The position numbers were made by a program, and so were the translations under genes. Below are positions 1 to 10,687 of a stretch of 64,000 nucleotides of DNA, in pieces. This stretch comes from Heterobasidion occidentale. Lineage: Eukaryota; Basidiomycota; Agaricomycetes; Russulales; Bondarzewiaceae. Positions within the stretch are counted from its first letter, which is position 1. Every line of letters starts with the position of its first letter. The stretch lies in contig JBCAQO010000011.1 of the NCBI GenBank assembly GCA_039111635.1, forward strand, positions 1,240,001 through 1,304,000, in the 5' to 3' direction. A model generated the notes under the pieces. It ran no database searches. It was not told the origin of the DNA and worked only from the letters and a program-made list of their open reading frames with translations.

Positions 1-557
1 CAGTTCACAACCATACAAGTTGCTTGTGTGTATCCTGATTCTCTCCCTCAGGCGTCAATTAGGCTCTAGTCCAAGTATACTATGGTCGATTGAGAGCCAC
101 GCTGACCTCTACTCGCCCTAGGTTTATGCATAGCGAGTACAGCTACTGTCAGGCTTTGGGATTTCTCGTGTGAGCCGGGATCGCGGAGTCTATGCTACAC
201 GCATCTGCATACTACTACCGGTATGTGTGAATCTATTCTTATTCCAACGCGACCAAAATGCGGACACCCTACCTGGAACGGCCACGCCATACTTACATCT
301 TTGAAACGTCGATCCAGCCGCCTCTTGGGCAGAGCGCGACTCGAATCCTGCACGAACGTGACTCGTCGCGCATGGCCAGGTATCCTCCACGCCCTGAGCT
401 CTACAGCTCTGAGCCAGCAGCAGTCTCCATATAAAGTCGTCGACTCTCGCTCGCCTGTTCTCAAGTTCATCTCCCCTAGCGTGTCACGGACCCAGCTCTC
501 ATTCCAAACCCTCCCTCTCGCTGCCAAATACTATCCATTCGTTCTTCCCTTTCCGCG
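1..557. other. Left-edge intergenic DNA
   Basis: I see no convincing gene here. Both strands have short open frames without family-like sequence. The last 150 bases are pyrimidine-rich and contain a TATAAA-like box near 431, about 125 bases before the ATG at 558, which would suit a fungal core promoter. Confidence 0.4.
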
Positions 558-1163
558 ATGATATTTACCCTAGCGCTCTTCGTAATTCTACTGGCCATAT
601 CGACAGCGTCGGCGGCTCCCACCCAGACCCAGACCCAGACCCATCTATCAAGACGGGACTCCACACTTATGCGCTCGCTCCACCCCCATCGCGGCTCACC
701 GACAGAGTTGCCTTCTATTTGTACGCAGCGCTCCAAAGCACGCGGTGCGGCTGAGCTCGGGGCGGGCGTGGACGAGGGCCTCCTCTCCGCCCCGAGCACC
801 GCCGCCCAGCTCGCCGCCTTTTCGCGCGTCGTCCCGCTGGACGGGTCTGCAGACGTGGGCGTGGAAGTGGACGCGGCCGTGGAGCCAATTGAGCAGGGAG
901 AGAGAAACTGCGGACCGTCCTACGGCGTGCGCTCGCCGCGTTCGAGGCAGGAGAACAGGCGCGCTCCGAACGACGACGACGGTCGCCGACGCGAACGCCA
1001 GCGCGCGCGACACGCAGCGCCAACGCGGGATGACGCCTTCGCGCGAATCGCGCGCTCTTTGAAGAGCGGTGCGGAAGCCAGCGGCTCGCGCCACGCCTTG
1101 CTGACCGGCCCCGACGAGCCCTCCTCGGGCGCTGAGCCGCATTCTGACAGGCCGCCGCTGTGA
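558..1163 (+). CDS. Hypothetical secreted protein, low complexity
   Basis: An uninterrupted frame of 201 codons. The first 19 residues (MIFTLALFVILLAISTASA) are a textbook signal peptide with a likely cleavage site before APT, followed by a short Gln-Thr repeat. The rest is rich in Arg, Ala, Ser and Glu, with no Cys pattern, domain or membrane segment that I recognise. The start is the first ATG after a pyrimidine-rich leader. The high-GC second half is also open in other frames, so only the signal peptide argues for this frame. An undetected intron could change the C-terminus. It is seen only in contig 1, because the other contigs begin further right. Confidence 0.4.
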   Translation: MIFTLALFVILLAISTASAAPTQTQTQTHLSRRDSTLMRSLHPHRGSPTELPSICTQRSKARGAAELGAGVDEGLLSAPSTAAQLAAFSRVVPLDGSADVGVEVDAAVEPIEQGERNCGPSYGVRSPRSRQENRRAPNDDDGRRRERQRARHAAPTRDDAFARIARSLKSGAEASGSRHALLTGPDEPSSGAEPHSDRPPL

Positions 1164-1684
1164 TGGGTAGACGTGCGAGCGAGCGGGGGATAGATGGAAG
1201 CTAGATGAGGTATGCGTTCTCGAATGGGCATGGGCACGGGGTGCTCTCGATCGGCTGTGCTTGGATCATTGGATGGATGGAGCGGATGGATTGGATTGGA
1301 TTGGATGGATTGGATGGAAAATGGCAGTGAATAGAGGCTCGATATACGTGCGTCCGTAAATAGTAGTGCATAATCGCTTGCGTCGGGGGTCTGCTGTGCA
1401 AAATCTCTTAAGACATTTTTTAGCAGTGTCGTACCTACACATCTGACTTGAGCTCAGAGCTAGTACCGAGCTCGATGAAAGCAGACAGACGCAGACGCGA
1501 CGTAGCGCGACTCGGCACGTGTCCTTCATTTTACAACACGTCACGAACCCGTCATCCAGCTGACGTTCCCACACTCGAGTCCTTGCACCTGCTCGCTCGC
1601 CCACACCGCACCCTACCGCACCTCACCGCAGCTCACCTCTCAACGTTGAACGATTGCGCGAGCACCAGTTGACCCGGGCACACA
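1164..1684. other. Intergenic DNA with a TGGAT-type repeat
   Basis: No gene seen. Positions 1261-1320 are a run of imperfect GGATT/GGATGGATT units. The 200 bases before 1685 are pyrimidine-rich with several CACCGCA-like blocks, plausible as the SPC1 promoter and leader. Confidence 0.4.
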
Positions 1685-2600
1685 ATGTCATTCCTGCAAG
1701 ACCTCGTGGAGGGTAAAATTGTGCGTCTCGCGTCCTCTACACAATATGCATATATGCATATATATGCGACGTGCCCGCCGTCCGCCGTGTGCGGGGCGTC
1801 GCGCGCGCGCGCGTCCTACGACGGACGACGGCAGGGGCTAACGCAGGCGGCGCCGATGCCGATGCCGATGCCGGTGCCGACGTTGACGTTGACGTTGACG
1901 CTGTTGCCGATGCTGATGCTGATGCCGCCGTTTCGTTGTTTGCAGGACTTCGAGGGCCAGAGGGCCGTCGACCAGATCTCGCGCAACGGGCTGCTCGCGC
2001 TCACGGTGCGTCTCTCCCCTCTCCCTCTCCCTCTCCCTCTCCCTCTCCCTTCCTCTCCCTCTCCCTCTCCCTCTCCCTCTCCCTCTCCCTCTCCCTCTCC
2101 CTCTCCCTCTCCCTCTCCCTCTCCCTCTCCCCCTCCCCTCTTCCTCCGCCGCGCGGCTCGTTGCTGACGGAAGGCTTCTTGGTGCGGTGCGGTGCGGGCG
2201 GAGTGCAGGCCGTGTCGTACGTCCTAGGGCTCGCGCTGCAGTCCCTGCGCGTCACGTTCGGCGTGTTCGGGCTCGGCGTCGCGGCGCTGCTCCTTGTGCG
2301 TGCCGTCTCTCCCTCTCTCTACCCCTTCCTTCCATCCTCCTACCTTACCCTCTCCTCCCTCCTTCCATCCCTCCATCCCTCCAGCCTTTGCATCGAGAAC
2401 CTGACACATAACCTTCCCCTTTTCTTCCCCTGCGTCCCGCGCGACCGCAACCCGACATATCGCTTCGTGCGCGCGCCCGTGCTGCATTCGTGCGTGCGTG
2501 TGTGTGTGGGGGGCGACAGGTGGCGGTCCCGCAGTGGCCGGCGTATAACAGGCACCCCGTCAAGTGGCTGCCGAAGGTGGAGGCGAAGAAGACGCGTTGA
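1685..2600 (+). CDS. SPC1: Signal peptidase complex subunit 1 (SPC12 family)
   Basis: Small membrane subunit of the ER signal peptidase complex, which removes signal peptides from secretory proteins. Four exons fit GT...AG rules and keep frame: 1685-1720, 1946-2005, 2209-2295 and 2520-2600, giving 86 residues. The first two exons join as MSFLQDLVEGKI then DFEGQRAVDQ, the conserved SPC12 N-terminus. Exon 3 is a hydrophobic hairpin (VSYVLGLALQSL...VFGLGVAALLL), the two membrane spans. Exon 4 carries the family signature VPQWPAYNRHPVKWLP followed by a basic tail (KVEAKKTR). The length matches fungal and human homologues (about 80-100 residues). Splicing was set by homology, because the introns (225, 203 and 224 bases) are nearly as long as the coding part and filled with simple repeats. 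Only contig 1 covers this gene. Confidence 0.9.
1852..1930. repeat. Hexanucleotide microsatellite in SPC1 intron 1
   Basis: Consecutive GCCGAT-type units grade into GTTGAC and then GCTGAT units. The run lies wholly inside intron 1 and ends just before the acceptor at 1944-1945. A TATGCATA-type inverted run precedes it at 1744-1766. Confidence 0.75.
2010..2150. repeat. (CTCTCC)n polypyrimidine tract in SPC1 intron 2
   Basis: About 20 near-perfect CTCTCC hexamers start a few bases after the intron 2 donor at 2006. It is pure pyrimidine on the + strand and occupies over half of the intron. Confidence 0.9.
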
Positions 2601-3713
2601 TGAGCGTGCTCGCTGTCGGTGTCGGCTCGGCGGGCGGGGGACTCCAGACTCCGTGTTTTGGCGATTGGACGTGCGCTCGTGTCTGGTGCAGGTGCAGGCG
2701 CATGTGCATGTGTTGTATTTATGGATGCGGATGCGGATGTATGTGCGTTGTGGGGACTCGCTGCGGTGGGAGTTCGCGGGCGTGTGGGCTCGAGCTGGAG
2801 GCGCTGCGAGATTCGACGGGTGCGTGTGTGTGTGGGTAGGCCGAGGAGCGCGACGGGCGCGGGGGGCGGGCGCCTGCTTTTACACAGAACTTGTGTGGGC
2901 TGCTTCTGTCATGGCATTCGTTTCGTTTCTGCGTGCTGTTTGCGTTCGCGAGCGCTGTGGTTTGCGCGACCGATTTGCGGTCAACTCGTTGCGAGGAGCA
3001 TCTCGCGCGTTGGAGTGCTGCGGCGCGTTCGGCTCTGTTTCATCATAAGTCACGAGCGTCTCGTCTGGAGATAGGCGCTCGCGGTGCGTTGGACAGCGGG
3101 CGTCATCATGCGTGTGATTGGGTCTCATATACTGTAAGCGCGCACACAAAGTCGCCTCGACGTCGAGCGCTCGGGCCCGCTCGACGTTGGCTGTTGGCTG
3201 TTGACTGTGGCTCGAGACGGTGGCGATCACTGATCAGCTGAGTCTCGGCCCTGAGACGGAGCGTCCCTGGCTCAATTGTGATTGAAATGTTTTCCGTTCG
3301 ATTATGTGCATCCGCGTGTCGCTGTCAGCGCCGATACGCTGCGAGCAAAAACATTCGTGTGAGAAAGTGGACGGAGAGGATCGAATATTGAGTTTGATGA
3401 TGGAGGCCGAGGGAACTGGACACGTAAGAGGCTGTACTGTACTGTAATAAGAGGTGGGAGCGACGGGCGGAGGGCGCTCCGAACTGGGGTATTTTTGTCG
3501 CAAGCCAGTTCGTGATCAGGACCGTCCCTCTCTGAGCGCCGAGCCACGGTCAACGGCGCAACCCGCGCACTCGACCGACCGACCGACTCGCTCGACGCAC
3601 CGATCACAAGCCCTTTGGCCCACTCGCTCGAGCACTAGATACAGTACAGGACAGCAGCCAGGCCCAGCGACCCCTGCGACGCACCCACGAGCCCCCACCG
3701 CCGCAGCCGCCGC
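2601..3713. other. SPC1-KIN1 intergenic region and KIN1 leader (copy A)
   Basis: No gene supported. The left part is GT/TG-rich. From about 2880 the sequence recurs at 18255 in contig 2, so 2880-3713 is the KIN1 promoter and leader. It includes a pyrimidine/ACCGACCGACCGACTCG-rich leader and ends in CCGCCGC directly before the ATG. Confidence 0.5.
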
Positions 3714-6700
3714 ATGGCCGAATACTACCCCTCAGCTATCGCACCCCACCAACCACAGCACCAGCACCGCAGCAGCAGCAGCATCAGCCCGCACACACCC
3801 TCCCACGGCGCCATCGTCCACGGCCACACGCTCGATCGCCCCATCGCACAGCCCTCACACAACCCCCCGCCCTCATCGTCCCCCACCCCCTCCACCCCTC
3901 CCCATCCTAACTTCTTCGCACCCGGACCCCCCCGCACCGGCGACTCCATCATCAACCCCACGACGACGACGACGGCCGCCACCACGACGGGCACGCACGC
4001 GAACCCCCCCGCACCCAACAGCAGCGCCGCACCCCCGCAGCGCGCTCCCACGCCCGCAGAGCACACCCCGCCCGCACCCACGCACCCGCTCCCCGTCCCA
4101 ACCCCGCGCACCGTCGCGACCCGCCCCCGCCCCGTCTCGATGCCCCCGCCCGCGTACACCCCCGCCGCCTCCGCCTCCGCCTCGGGCACGTCCGCCGACC
4201 GCATGCGCGCGCAGCCCCCTCGCGCCGACGACCGCGCCGCGCGCCGCGCGTCGGCCGCCCCGGCGTCGGGCGACCCCGCCCGCGCGCGCACGACCCACAG
4301 GACGCTGGGCGAATATACGCTGAGTAAGACGCTGGGCGCGGGGAGCATGGGCAAGGTGAAGCTCGCGCATCACAGCCAGACGGGCGAGAAGGTGCGTGCG
4401 CACGGTCTTTCTCTTCGTCTGTCTGGGCCTCGGTGTCGTCTTTTCCGTCGTCAGCCGTTGTCATCATCGCTGTTCGGGCCTTTTTTCTTCGTGGGCATGC
4501 AATTTCTTTGTTCTCACTGCTGTGCTGCGTTGTGTTGGGCGCTGGGGCGCTGATGATCTTTGCGTCGGGCGGCGTCGCCCCGGTCCCGCCCTCGTCTCGC
4601 TTGGCGGTGCGGATTCGTTTTCCGGGCATCCCGCGCCGCGCTGTGCGGCTCGCGAAGTCGAAGTTCTGCGGTCGTTCAGAAGACGATCTGCGGCCGTGCT
4701 GGGCGACACCGCACGGTTCAGCCAGGGATGGCGTCTTTCTATTTCTATTTTTCTGTGTTCTTTCGCGCTGGATGGAGTGGCATGGGGTGCGGCACCGTTG
4801 CAGCGAATACGGAGACGCACAGGCGAGATGCGGCGCGTGGACAGTGTGGACGTCTCTGGATTGGGGAGGCTCGAGCCCGGATCGGGACAGGGGAGGAGGT
4901 GCGCGCCGGGAAGCCCTGGCTTGCGGGCTTTGTGCGGGCCCGTGTATCGGCCGGCGTGCGCGCATACACCCCGGATTTCACCGTCGAGGGGCTGCTCTTT
5001 CGGGACGTGCGCGCTGACCAAAACCCGTTTGTTGTTCGCAGCTCGCGGTCAAAATCCTGTCCCGCGCACAGCCCACCCCGCCCAGCCAGGCCCACCCCAA
5101 CTCGGAGGCCGCCATCAAGCAGGCCGCGCGCGACCACTCCAAGGAGGTCCGCACCATCCGCGAGGCCGCCCTGTCCCAGCTGCTCTACCACCCCTACATC
5201 TGCGGCATGCGCGAGATGATCGTCCACCAGCACCACTACTACATGGTCTTCGAGTACATCAACGGCGGCCAGATGCTCGACTACATCATCAGCCACGGCA
5301 AGCTGCGCGAGCGCGTCGCGCGCAAGTTTGCGCGCCAGATCGGGAGCGCGCTCGAGTACTGCCATCGGAACAACGTCGTCCACCGAGGTAAGTCGCGCTT
5401 TGTGTTTCGCCTCGTCCGCCGTCCGCCGCGCCCGTTGCCATCTGCCGTTCGGCGGTCGACGGGTGGACGGGCGCTGGGCGGCTGGCTGCGCGCGTGGCCG
5501 GTCGGATCGCTGACGCCGCGCGCCCACAGATCTCAAGATCGAGAACATCCTGATCTCCCAGACGGGGAACATCAAAATCATCGACTTTGGGCTGTCGAAC
5601 CTGTACGACCCCGCGGCGCACCTGTCCACGTTCTGCGGCTCGCTCTACTTCGCCGCGCCGGAGCTGCTCAACGCGCGCGTGTACACCGGCCCCGAGGTCG
5701 ACGTCTGGAGCTTCGGCGTCGTGCTCTACGTGCTCGTCTGCGGCAAGGTCCCGTTCGACGACCAGAGCATGCCCGCGCTCCACGCGAAAATCAAGCGCGG
5801 GCTCGTCGAGTACCCCGTCTGGCTCAGCGCAGGTGCGTCCCCGTCCGTTTCTCGCGCCCCCCCGCGCCGCAGCGCCGCTCACTCGCTCACCCACCCACCC
5901 ACCCCGCGCGCGCACGCGTGCAGAGTGCAAACAGGTGCTCGCGCGCATGCTCGTCACGAACCCCGCCGCCCGCGCGCCGCTGCCCGAGGTGCTCGCGCAC
6001 CCGTGGATGGTGCGCGGCTTCGGCGGCGCGCCCGACGCGCACCTCCTCCGGCGCGAGCCGCTGCGCGCGGACGAGCTCGACCCGCGCGTCATCCTCGGCA
6101 TGGCGGGCTTCGAGTTCGGCACGGAGGCCGAGATCGAGCGCCGCCTGCGCGAGACCCTCGAGTCCGAGGCGTACCTCCGCGCGCTGCAGCACTGGGAGCG
6201 CAGGCGCGACGGCGGCGCCGGCCGACACTGGGGCGAGTCGCTCTCCAACTCGTCGCTCGCGCTCTCGTGGGAGGGCCAGCACAACAACAACAACAACGGC
6301 GCCGGCATCGGCGGCGGAGGGGGGGGAGCCGGAGGAGGGAAGCACGACCCGCCGATGTCCCCGACGAACAAGAAGAACAAGCGCTTCTCCGGGTTCGACT
6401 TCTACCGCCGCAAGCTCTTCTCGCCGACGTCGTCCCCGCCACAGACGCCCTTCGCGCAGTCGCCGTCCAACTCGCAGTCGCACCTCTCGCACGCGTCGCT
6501 CGCCGACGCGCGCGAGCCCCCCGACCCCACGCGCGGCTTCCACCCGCTGCTCTCGATCTACTACCTCGCCCGCGAGAAGCTCGAGCGCGACCAGGTCTAC
6601 GGCCCCGGACACTTCGCGAGCTCGCAGCTGTCCCTCCAGGCCCTCGCCGGCCCCGGCGCCACGGCTCCAGACGATAACGCCCAGGGCCCCGCGTCGCCTG

Positions 6701-8975
6701 CGTCCGCGTCGAAGCCCGCGATCCAGGTCACCGCCCCGCGCAGAGACGCGCACCAACAGCAGCAGCAGCTCTCGCACCCGCCCGCGTCCGCGCGCGCAGA
6801 CTACGCGATGCAGCTCCCGCGCCTCCCCGCGCCCGCCACCTCGCACTACTCGGGCATGTCGTACGACCTCGCGCCCGCTACGCCCTCGCCGACCGCCGCG
6901 ACGTTCCACCACCAGCCGCGCGCGCGCGACCCGGGGCTCCCCAGCAGCGGCCTCCCCGGCGGCGGCGGCGTCGGCGGGCTCTCTCCGACGATGCAGAGCC
7001 ACCAGGGCCACGTGGCGCGCGAGGACGTCGCGCCGCCCAGTGCGCCCGGGTCGCCTGCGACGCCGACGATGCCCCGTGCGCCGCCGGCGTCGACGCATCG
7101 CAGGAGCCACAGCTTGAGCCAGCGCCCGACGATCGCGCGCGGGTGGGCGGGCATGTTTGGAGGCGCGGGGGCGCACGGGGGCGGGGTGGGCGAGCACGGG
7201 CAGTTGGCGAACGGGCGCGAGGCGCCGCATACGGCGGGCCCGGAGCTCATGACGTTCGCGGAGAAGATTGAGGAGGCGGAGCACCACCACCAGCAGCAGG
7301 AAGAAGAAGCAGAGCGACGGCAGCAGCAGCAGCACACGCCCCCGCCGGCGTCGGCGTCGCCGCCCGATATCTCGTTCTCGCCGGCGACGCCGCCGATGTC
7401 CGCGGGCGCGACGCTCGCGCGCAAGTTTGGGAGCTTGCTGGGCGGCGGGAGCGGGCGCGGCGAGGAGGGCCGGAGGCACCCGGCGCGGCGCACGAGTATC
7501 CTTGGGGGGTTCTCGTCGCCGAGGCCGTCTGGGGAGAGCGACGCGCATGGGCACGGGCTGGTTGCGGGCGAGGGCGAGAAGCCGAAGGAGGAGGCGGAGC
7601 CGCGGAAGAGCACTGGTACGGGCGCGGGTAAGGATACGGCGTCGGCGGCGGTGGGGGGGATCTCGCACAGCCAGACGATGCCCGCGCACCACCGCCGCGC
7701 GGCGACGATCCTCGATCCGCAGGCGCGCAACCTGCGGCACGAGCGCCGGAGCAGCATGGGCGCGGCGCTGCTGTCGAGCGCTGGGGGCACGATTGGGCGG
7801 CATCGGCGGCCGTCGACGGGGAATAGCATGGCGGGGGGGCGGCCGGTGATGGATCGGCGGTTTGGGAGGACGGACGAGGAGGAGGGTCCGGACGAGGAGG
7901 AGGATGAGGACGGGAGGGGAGGGAGGGGGTGGGCGCGAGCGGGGAGGGGGGGGAGGAGAGGGAGGGGGAGTGGGCGGATCAGGAGGATGAGCGGAATGGG
8001 GCGGATAAGGATTTTAAGCCGCTTTTCTTGAAGGGTTGTTCAGGTACGTCGTTCGTCGGGACTCGTTGAGCGTGCTCGGGCGTGCGGAATGCTGACGGCG
8101 GTGTCCACGCTGCAGCGTCGCGACGACGTCGACAAAGTCGCCGTCCGCGATCAAGACGGACATCCGGCGCGTGCTGGACCGCATGCAGGTGCAGTACCGC
8201 GAGAACAAGACCGGGTTCGACTGCATCCACATGCCCTCGATCGACCTCACGTCCGTGCAGCACCCGCCCCGAGCTCGACGCCGACGCCGACGCCGCGCAC
8301 GGGCCGGCACCGCAAGGAGGGCTCGACGGGCTCGAACGACTCGGGCGCGCGCACCGTCGCGAGGAAGACGTCGAAGCTGTCGTTCAGCATGGGCCGCAAG
8401 GACCGCGAGCGCGAGAACGGGAACGGGACCGGGACCGCGAGAGAGAAGGAGCTGCCCAGTCGCCCGTCGGGCGGGCACCGTCTTCGCGGCGACGCCCAGC
8501 AGCGGGTCGTCGTCCTTCTTCAACGTGTCGAACTCGAACACCGTCACGGGCGAGGAGAAGCGCCAGCAGCAGCAGGGCGGCGACGCGGGCGAATCAGCCT
8601 GAAGACCCCGCCGCGGACGCCGTCGCCGTCGAAGGGCAAGAACTTGCCGCCGATACCGCGCGACTTTGCGGCGACCCCGCAGCCCGGGCGCGCGTCGCCT
8701 TTCCGACGGGGAGATCGATCGCGATATCTTCGAGAGCATCGGCCAGAACACGTTGTCCGTGAGGTTCGAGATCAATATCGTCAAGGTGCGATAGGTCGTG
8801 CGTCGCCGGCCGTCTGGGTTCTGTTTGTGTGTTGGGTGCTTTTTGCTGATGTCTGTGGGCTCTTTGACAGGTGCCCTGGTTGCCGTTGCACGGGATCCAG
8901 TTCCGCAGGGCGAGCGGCGACGGGTGGCAGTACCAGATGCTGGCGCGGAGAGTACTGACCGAATTGAAGCTCTGA
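3714..8975 (+). CDS. KIN1: Kin1/Kin2-type Ser/Thr protein kinase (PAR-1/MARK family), copy A
   Basis: Kinase of the Kin1/PAR-1/MARK family, which in yeasts acts at the plasma membrane in polarity and exocytosis. Exons: 3714-4391, 5042-5387, 5530-5832, 5924-8043, 8116-8785 and 8871-8975, about 1,420 residues. The first 200 residues are Pro/Ser/His-rich. The kinase domain has a glycine loop ([12 protein letters not shown]), the AVKIL lysine, HRDLKIEN (spanning the exon 2/3 junction), DFGLSN, the activation loop [16 protein letters not shown] and [11 protein letters not shown] long disordered region follows. The C-terminus has the KA1-type segment ([20 protein letters not shown]) that binds acidic lipids. 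This copy is damaged after the kinase domain. Exon 4 is out of phase by one base overall, and exon 5 has five small indels relative to copies B and C, bringing a TGA in frame near 8600. Because the other copies are intact there, I read these as consensus errors. Confidence 0.9.
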
Positions 8976-9836
8976 TGACGGCCTCGTCACATTTTGCGTA
9001 CGCGGATGGCGCGTACGGTTGCTTCCCACTCACTCTTTTCCCCTCTTTCTCCGCCACCGTCCGCTCCTTCCCTTCTTTTCTGACTCGCTCTCACGTACGA
9101 CAGACATACCAACCATAGGATCCCTACTACTGTTTTTCTTCTAGTATGCAATGTGTATATGTTCTTTTTTTTATCGCCTCCCCTTTCGTCGTCTGGTCTA
9201 GTCACCGTCTAACGTTCCTCCCCCCCTCTCTCTTTCTTTTTTCGTCCGGTTGGTTGGCTGGTTTCTTGCTCGTTATAAAAACCTCGTCCACCGGCCTCTC
9301 GCCGTCTTTCATCTCACGCCCGTCTGCCTCATCTATTAGACTGCCCACTTTCCTTACCCTCTTTTGCCCGCTTCGCTGTGCATTGTGTTGCTCGGGTGCT
9401 GCTGCCTCTGCTTATTATGCGTACACGTACACGTACACGTACACGTTTTCTCCCCGGCAAAAGTCACGAGAAGCCTGTATGAATCGACTGACTGGTGCCT
9501 TTTGTCTTGGTCGCTGCTAGCTGGGTATAGAATCTAAGTTATATTTGGAGGAGATGGGCGAGGAGCGACGGTGAATACGGATCTTCGTCCTATTAAAGGA
9601 ACCAGGCACTGAACTGCGAGACCCGTGCGTATATGCAGGCTAATATATACAACGTTGTCACCATCGTAAAGCCATCCAATCGTTCCGACATCCTGTCTGT
9701 TTTAGTACCACATCACTCTACACCGCTCTCGCTGCTACTACGATATACGCCTAGCTCGCCAAGAAACTCTCCGAGGGTCTCAGTCCGTGCGTCCGCAAAC
9801 ACCCCCGCCCAAGAAAGCCCGAGTCACGCCACCCCC
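8976..9836. other. KIN1 3' region (copy A)
   Basis: No gene supported. It is pyrimidine-rich downstream DNA, probably the KIN1 3' UTR. The run (GTACAC)4 lies at 9421-9444. The minus-strand Ser/Thr-rich gene ends at 9837, so the two genes are convergent. Confidence 0.5.
9421..9444. repeat. GTACAC microsatellite
   Basis: Four tandem GTACAC units downstream of KIN1. Copy B has the same run near 24823-24848. In copy C (43342-43367) the run is scrambled by small deletions. Confidence 0.8.
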
Positions 9837-10687
9837 CTAGTACGCCGAGGCCGTGGTGAAGACGGAAGACGCCCCCCCGACGGCGATGGTCGTGGTGCTG
9901 AGAACGGGGGCGTCGGAGCTTTCGATTGAGTGCGTGGCAGAGCTGGCGACCGCCTTGGTCGTTCCGCTGCGGATATGGGCAGCGGACGAGCTCTCGGTGG
10001 TCGCGACGGAGGTGAGTGTCACGCCGGGGGCGGAGGATCTGATCGTGGCGGCTGAAGCCGAAGAGCTCTCGATGGGTGCACTGGTGAGGAACGTGGTACC
10101 CGCGGAGGAGCTCTCGATGGACACGATGATCGTACGTGTTATCCTTACTGAGGAGTCGCCTGTGACCGCCGAGGACGAGCTCGCGACGGGCACAGTGGTG
10201 AACGTCGCACTCGGAGCGGAAGCGGTGATCGTCACTCCCGGGGTTGAGGTTACGACTACTGTTATGGTGGTGTATGCGACGCATGAGGTGGGCGCGCTCG
10301 CGACGGAAGTGAACGTAACGCCTAGGGAAGAGGTGGCGACTGTGACCACCGAGGAGCTCTTGATAGGCTCAGCGGTGGTGGCTACGGAGGTAAAGGTCAC
10401 GCCAGAGGCGGAGGTGCTGGCCGTCACGACCGAGGCCGAGCTCTTGATGGTGGGGACAGAGCTGAATGTCACGGCCGTGGCAGAGCTTTTGATGGGTCCA
10501 GCGGAGGATTGGATGGTCACCACCGAGGCAGACGTAATCCCGACAGGCGCAATGGAGCTGGTCATAGGCGCAGCCAAAGAGGAGCCGGAGCTCACGGTGG
10601 GGAAGAGCTCAGTGGTCGCAGGCGCAGTCGCTTCAAAAGACTAACGCGGAAAGAGCAGTGACAGCGGAAGGCAAATTTGAGTCCCAT
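9837..10687 (-). CDS. Ser/Thr-rich repeat protein, probably cell-surface (copy A)
   Basis: The minus strand is open for about 255 codons and reads as a mucin-like protein: over a third Ser/Thr, with imperfect repeats of the form SSxGVTxTSVATTxxxKSSS, and a Thr-Val stretch (YTTITVVVTSTP). The final residues are FTTASAY followed by TAG. A possible first exon starts at the ATG ending at 10687 (MGLKFAF), with the intron acceptor (TTAG) just before the Ser/Thr-rich exon at about 10643, but it is not a convincing signal peptide. Such sequences are typical of O-glycosylated fungal wall or secreted proteins; that role is inferred. It could instead be the 3' exon of a longer minus-strand gene reaching beyond 12160. 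The plus strand is also open across it. Confidence 0.45.

Noticed and set aside
1261..1320. Telomere-like or centromeric repeat
   Set aside because: The unit is irregular GGATT/GGATGG, short, and internal. It does not match the TTAGGG telomere repeat.
2010..2150. CRISPR-like array
   Set aside because: Uninterrupted hexamers without spacers in a eukaryotic intron.
1771..3048. A long plus-strand ORF through SPC1 introns encoding Ser-Pro or Ser-Leu runs
   Set aside because: It is produced by the CTCTCC and other repeats lying in introns. The spliced SPC1 model explains the conserved pieces.
3454..4323. Arg/Pro/Thr-rich ORFs overlapping KIN1 exon 1, and similar ones over exon 4 on both strands
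   Set aside because: High-GC shadow frames of the kinase gene. They lack family features and are scrambled between alleles.
9853..10644. Plus-strand 263-codon ORF antisense to the Ser/Thr-rich gene as a separate gene
   Set aside because: Its composition (Val/Ala/Glu-rich repeats) mirrors the sense repeats, there is no promoter or splice support, and the minus reading looks like a known kind of fungal surface protein.
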